From positions 124,001-188,000 of the forward strand of contig NZ_NKHR01000003.1 in the NCBI RefSeq assembly GCF_014467285.1: DNA of 64,000 nt, read 5' to 3'. The notes below the pieces were generated by a model, which worked only from the letters and a program-made list of their open reading frames with translations, was not told the DNA's origin and searched no databases. A program made the translations under genes and the position numbers. Shown here piece by piece: positions 62,217-64,000 of this stretch; the first letter of the stretch is position 1, and each line of letters starts with the position of its first letter. The stretch is from Xenorhabdus sp014467285. Its GTDB lineage: Bacteria; Pseudomonadota; Gammaproteobacteria; Enterobacterales; Enterobacteriaceae.

Positions 62217-64000
62217 ATGGACGTTTCTTATCTGCTCGAAAGCCTGAATGATAAACAACGCGAAGCGGTCGCGGCATCTCGTACTAATATGTTGGTGCTG
62301 GCAGGGGCTGGTAGCGGGAAAACGCGCGTATTGGTTCACCGAATCGCCTGGTTACTGTCAGTTGAAAATGCCTCACCGTTTTCCATCATGGCGGTCACGT
62401 TTACCAATAAAGCCGCCGCTGAGATGCGCCATAGAATTGAAAGCCTGATTGGCACCAGTCAGGGTGGAATGTGGATCGGTACATTCCATGGCCTTGCCCA
62501 CCGCTTGCTGCGAGCCCATCATCTTGATGCCAACCTGCCACAGGATTTTCAGATCCTTGATAGTGAAGATCAGCATCGCTTAATCAAGCGTATCATCAAG
62601 GCAATGAATCTGGATGACAAACAGTGGCCGGCTCGTCAGGGTATGTGGTACATCAATGGTAAAAAAGATGAAGGCTTGCGTCCGCAACATATCGAAAGCT
62701 ACGGCAATCCGGTGGAAGCAACCTGGCTGAAAATCTATCAAGCCTATCAGGAAGCGTGTGATCGCGCCGGATTGGTCGATTTTGCTGAGTTGCTGTTGCG
62801 TGCTCATGAATTGTGGCTGAATAAGCCGCAGATTCTGCAACATTATCGGGAACGTTTTACTAATATTCTGGTAGACGAATTTCAGGATACCAACAGTATT
62901 CAATACGCTTGGATTCATCTATTGGCTGGCGATAGCGGCAAGGTAATGATTGTCGGGGACGACGACCAGTCTATTTATGGTTGGCGTGGTGCGCAGGTGG
63001 AAAATATCCAGCGTTTCCTTAAAGATTTTCCGGGCGCGGAAACTATTCGTCTGGAACAGAATTACCGTTCGACCAGTAATATTCTTAAGGCTGCCAATGC
63101 CTTGATCGCGCATAACAACGATCGTTTGGGCAAAAATTTGTGGACAGAAGGGAGCGAAGGCGAGTCTATTTCATTGTATTGCGCCTTCAATGAACTGGAT
63201 GAATCCCGTTATGTGGTTGGCCGAATCAAGCATTGGTTGGATAATGGCGGAGCATTGAAAGAGTGTGCGATTCTGTATCGCAGTAACGCTCAATCTCGAG
63301 TGCTGGAAGAAGCCTTGTTACAAGCCTCCATGCCCTACCGCATTTATGGTGGTCAGCGCTTCTTTGAGCGTCAGGAAATCAAAGATGCCTTATCTTACTT
63401 GCGCTTGGTGGCAAACCGTCATGATGACGCGGCTTTTGAACGTGTGGTGAACACACCGACACGCGGCATTGGTGACAGAACGCTTGATGTTGTACGCCAA
63501 GTGGCGCGTGATCAGCAAAAAACCTTATGGGAAAGTTGCCTGTCGCTGATTCAGGAAAAAGTGCTGGCAGGACGGGCTGCATCGGCATTGCAGCGTTTCA
63601 TAGAATTAATTGAAGCGCTGGAAACAGAAACACAAGAAATGCCGCTGCATGTCCAAACTGATCGTATTATCCGCGATTCTGGTTTGTGGGCGATGTATCA
63701 GCAAGAAAAAGGTGAAAAAGCGCAGGCGCGTATCGAAAACCTTGAAGAATTGGTGACGGCAACTCGTCAATTCAGTTATCAGGATGAAGACGAGGATCTA
63801 CTGCCATTACAAGCCTTCCTTTCTCATGCGGCGCTTGAATCTGGGGAAAGCCAGGCAGACGCTTATCAGGATGCTGTGCAATTGATGACTTTGCACTCGG
63901 CAAAGGGTCTGGAATTTCCGCAAGTCTTTATTGTGGGCATGGAAGAGGGCATGTTCCCGAGCCAGATGTCCATTGAAGAGGGCGGACGACTGGAAGAAGA
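62217..64000 (+). CDS. uvrD: DNA helicase II UvrD, partial (C-terminus beyond window)
   Basis: About 594 codons from ATG 62217 to the window end. Superfamily 1A 3'-5' helicase for nucleotide excision and mismatch repair. MDVSYLLESLNDKQREAVAA then Walker A GAGSGKTRV, motif Ia FTNKAAAEM, motif II ILVDEFQDTN, motif III VGDDDQSIYGWRGA, IV EQNYRST and V LMTLHSAKGLEFPQ are present. The last residues seen are GGRLEE. SOS-regulated by the LexA box just upstream. Missing only the C-terminal motif VI end and the tail. Confidence 0.97.
   Translation, partial: MDVSYLLESLNDKQREAVAASRTNMLVLAGAGSGKTRVLVHRIAWLLSVENASPFSIMAVTFTNKAAAEMRHRIESLIGTSQGGMWIGTFHGLAHRLLRAHHLDANLPQDFQILDSEDQHRLIKRIIKAMNLDDKQWPARQGMWYINGKKDEGLRPQHIESYGNPVEATWLKIYQAYQEACDRAGLVDFAELLLRAHELWLNKPQILQHYRERFTNILVDEFQDTNSIQYAWIHLLAGDSGKVMIVGDDDQSIYGWRGAQVENIQRFLKDFPGAETIRLEQNYRSTSNILKAANALIAHNNDRLGKNLWTEGSEGESISLYCAFNELDESRYVVGRIKHWLDNGGALKECAILYRSNAQSRVLEEALLQASMPYRIYGGQRFFERQEIKDALSYLRLVANRHDDAAFERVVNTPTRGIGDRTLDVVRQVARDQQKTLWESCLSLIQEKVLAGRAASALQRFIELIEALETETQEMPLHVQTDRIIRDSGLWAMYQQEKGEKAQARIENLEELVTATRQFSYQDEDEDLLPLQAFLSHAALESGESQADAYQDAVQLMTLHSAKGLEFPQVFIVGMEEGMFPSQMSIEEGGRLEE

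Overview
The window is a 64-kb piece of a gammaproteobacterial chromosome of the order Enterobacterales. Protein sequences and gene order follow Escherichia coli closely, but the base composition is lower in G+C and the accessory genes differ. I infer a Morganellaceae-type organism such as Xenorhabdus, Photorhabdus or a relative; the genus is not proven here. A run of exactly 100 N at 8477-8576 shows that this is a scaffold from a draft assembly.

Left block (1-8476): end of tyrA, the convergent pheA with its pheL leader and attenuator, raiA, bamD, then divergent rluD-pgeF and heat-shock clpB, followed by rRNA promoters P1/P2, boxA and the first ~96 nt of a 16S gene. In E. coli this is the neighbourhood of rrnG. 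After the N run comes tRNA-Asp, tRNA-Trp, hdfR, the putative maoS site, maoP and comM/yifB, which in E. coli is the tail of rrnC near the origin. The join therefore pairs two different rrn flanks, either by a real inter-rrn rearrangement or by a scaffolding error.

Branched-chain amino acid block (11.8-25.3 kb): ilvL leader and attenuator, then ilvG (intact), ilvM, ilvE, ilvD and ilvA, and further on the ilvY regulator divergent from ilvC. An EmrAB-like efflux pair and an AraC-type regulator are inserted between ilvA and ilvY. A class II histone-deacetylase-like amidohydrolase lies between ilvC and rep, where E. coli carries ppiC.

Core block (27-50 kb): rep, the rhlB-gppA pair, trxA, rho with a long repeat-bearing leader, and a complete enterobacterial common antigen operon (wecA wzzE wecB wecC rffG rffH wecD wecE wzxE wecF wzyE wecG). 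Then come the permease yifK and the tRNA cluster Arg(CCG)-His(GTG)-Leu(CAG)-Pro(TGG). The ECA genes supply every step from UDP-GlcNAc transfer to undecaprenyl phosphate, through sugar-nucleotide synthesis, lipid III assembly, flipping, polymerisation and chain-length control.

Right block (50-64 kb): the small RNA glmZ with a sigma-54 promoter and three upstream GlrR-type sites, hemCDXY on the minus strand, cyaA (TTG start, CRP site), cyaY, lptM, dapF, yigA, xerC, yigB and the first ~594 codons of uvrD behind a perfect LexA box. No CRISPR array, prophage, insertion sequence or toxin locus was seen. The less ordinary material is regulatory (glmZ control, maoS, leaders and repeats), the two accessory insertions, and the rrn junction.
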